The notes beneath the pieces were generated by a model, which saw only the letters and a program-made list of their open reading frames with translations, was not told where the DNA came from and ran no database searches. From contig DJWN01000120.1 of assembly GCA_002440975.1 (NCBI GenBank), positions 1-6,654 of the forward strand: a DNA stretch of 6,654 bases. The letters are read 5' to 3'. A program made the translations under genes and the position numbers. The stretch is from Bacteroidales bacterium UBA6229 (lineage in GTDB: Bacteria > Bacteroidota > Bacteroidia > Bacteroidales > F082). Shown piece by piece: positions 5,965 through 6,654 of the stretch. Every line of letters starts with the position of its first letter. Positions within the stretch are counted from its first letter, which is position 1.

Positions 5965-6654
5965 TTAGAGTGTTAGATTAAGAAAATCCAGCAGGTTGTA
6001 ATGTTGAATTCCTCGATAAGTATTACCCTTGAAATCGTCCATTGAGACAACAATTTTTGGATAATTGTCTGATATCTTCTCAAGATTTCCAAATTCTCTT
6101 GCAATTGTTTTATCATCCTGTAGAAGATAACATACTTGAATATAAAGCAGTTCGCCATGTTTACTGGCAACAAAATCAATTTCGTTGTTGCCGGTTTGAC
6201 CCACTTTTATGTCATACTCATTACATTTAAGGTGATGATATACAATATTTTCCATTATTTTGCCAATATCCGCTAACTTAAAACTGGTTAACGCATTTCG
6301 AATGCCTATATCTTCGAAGTAAAACTTTTCGCCAATTTCGAAAAGTCGTTTTCCTGAAATATCATAGCGAGGAACTCGGTGTATTAAAAATGCATTTGAC
6401 AGGTGGGCGATGTATTGAATTACTTGAGAAGCTGCAATAGCAGTACGCTGTGATTTTAAGTAAGCACTTATTTTATTAGCTGAAAACTGTTGCCCAATAT
6501 TATCAGCTAAAAATAGCGTTAAATTTTCCAGAAATGCAGAGTTCCTGATATCGAAACGCATAATTACATCCCGAAATAAAACTGTATTGTAGATGCCTTT
6601 GAGATAATTGTAAACAATTTCATCCTCAAGTGGCAGGTGTTTCAGATAAGGTAA
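5965..6654 (-). CDS. AAA-type ATPase with DUF4143 domain, C-terminal part (N-terminus outside window)
   Basis: The frame runs open from the right edge (6654) to TAA at 5965-5967, giving 229 residues. The ATG at 6561 is an internal Met (residue 32), since the 31 codons before it continue the family sequence (YNYLKGIYNTVLFRDVIMR). This is the DUF4143 half of a common bacterial ATPase whose N-terminal P-loop domain lies beyond the window. Visible family marks are FLADNIGQQFSANKISAYL (about 49-67), FLIHRVPRYDISGKRLFE (about 90-107), the MENIVYHHL helix (about 134-142) and NEIDFVASKHGELLYIQVCY (about 157-176). The last resembles a PD-(D/E)XK nuclease fold (Glu158, Asp160, Gln173), with Gln where nucleases usually have Lys. 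Biological roles in this family are poorly defined; such genes are patchily distributed and often accessory. The visible part is intact with no frameshift. It ends 10 bases upstream of the dehydrogenase start on the same strand. Confidence 0.9.
   Translation of the reverse strand, partial: LPYLKHLPLEDEIVYNYLKGIYNTVLFRDVIMRFDIRNSAFLENLTLFLADNIGQQFSANKISAYLKSQRTAIAASQVIQYIAHLSNAFLIHRVPRYDISGKRLFEIGEKFYFEDIGIRNALTSFKLADIGKIMENIVYHHLKCNEYDIKVGQTGNNEIDFVASKHGELLYIQVCYLLQDDKTIAREFGNLEKISDNYPKIVVSMDDFKGNTYRGIQHYNLLDFLNLTL

Noticed and set aside
6559..6561. ATG at 6561 as the true start of the ATPase gene
   Set aside because: The frame is open to the window edge and the 31 upstream codons continue the DUF4143-family sequence, so the gene is a longer one cut by the window.

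Overview
The window looks like a chromosomal segment of a Bacteroidota genome. This rests on a multi-domain ribosomal protein S1 with a tail of the kind I associate with that phylum, a near-absence of Shine-Dalgarno sequences, and the style of the neighbouring genes. It is an inference from sequence character; no search was run.

Layout, left to right: (1) the 3' part of rpsA (ribosomal protein S1) on the + strand, open at the left edge and ending at 1440, followed by a strong intrinsic terminator; (2) a 434-bp intergenic region that is mostly one 240-bp palindromic repeat element (E1, 1575-1814); (3) rnz (ribonuclease Z, + strand, 1875-2786), complete; (4) a second, diverged copy of the element in the opposite orientation (E2, 2792-3016), filling almost the whole gap between two convergent genes; (5) a 975-residue FAD- and Fe-S-binding D-2-hydroxyacid dehydrogenase of the YdiJ/GlcD-GlpC type on the - strand (5954-3027); (6) ten bases upstream of it, on the same strand, the C-terminal part of an AAA-type ATPase of the DUF4143 family, open at the right edge.

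The genes are ordinary: translation (rpsA), tRNA 3'-end maturation (rnz), oxidation of a D-2-hydroxyacid, and one accessory ATPase. They do not form one pathway. The unusual content is the pair of inverted elements bracketing rnz. Each has matching ends (core TTGTCCGGTA / TACCGGACAA), two arms that mirror each other, four small GTCCC-loop-GGGAC hairpins, and a 55-bp central palindrome. The palindrome is perfect in E2 and nearly so in E1, and one base pair differs between the copies by a paired substitution that keeps the pairing. There is no transposase gene in the window, so these are non-autonomous MITE-like or REP/BIME-like elements. E2 also appears to supply the transcription terminator of rnz, and E1 lies in the region where the rnz leader or promoter must be. 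No tRNA, rRNA, CRISPR array or recognisable riboswitch was seen.
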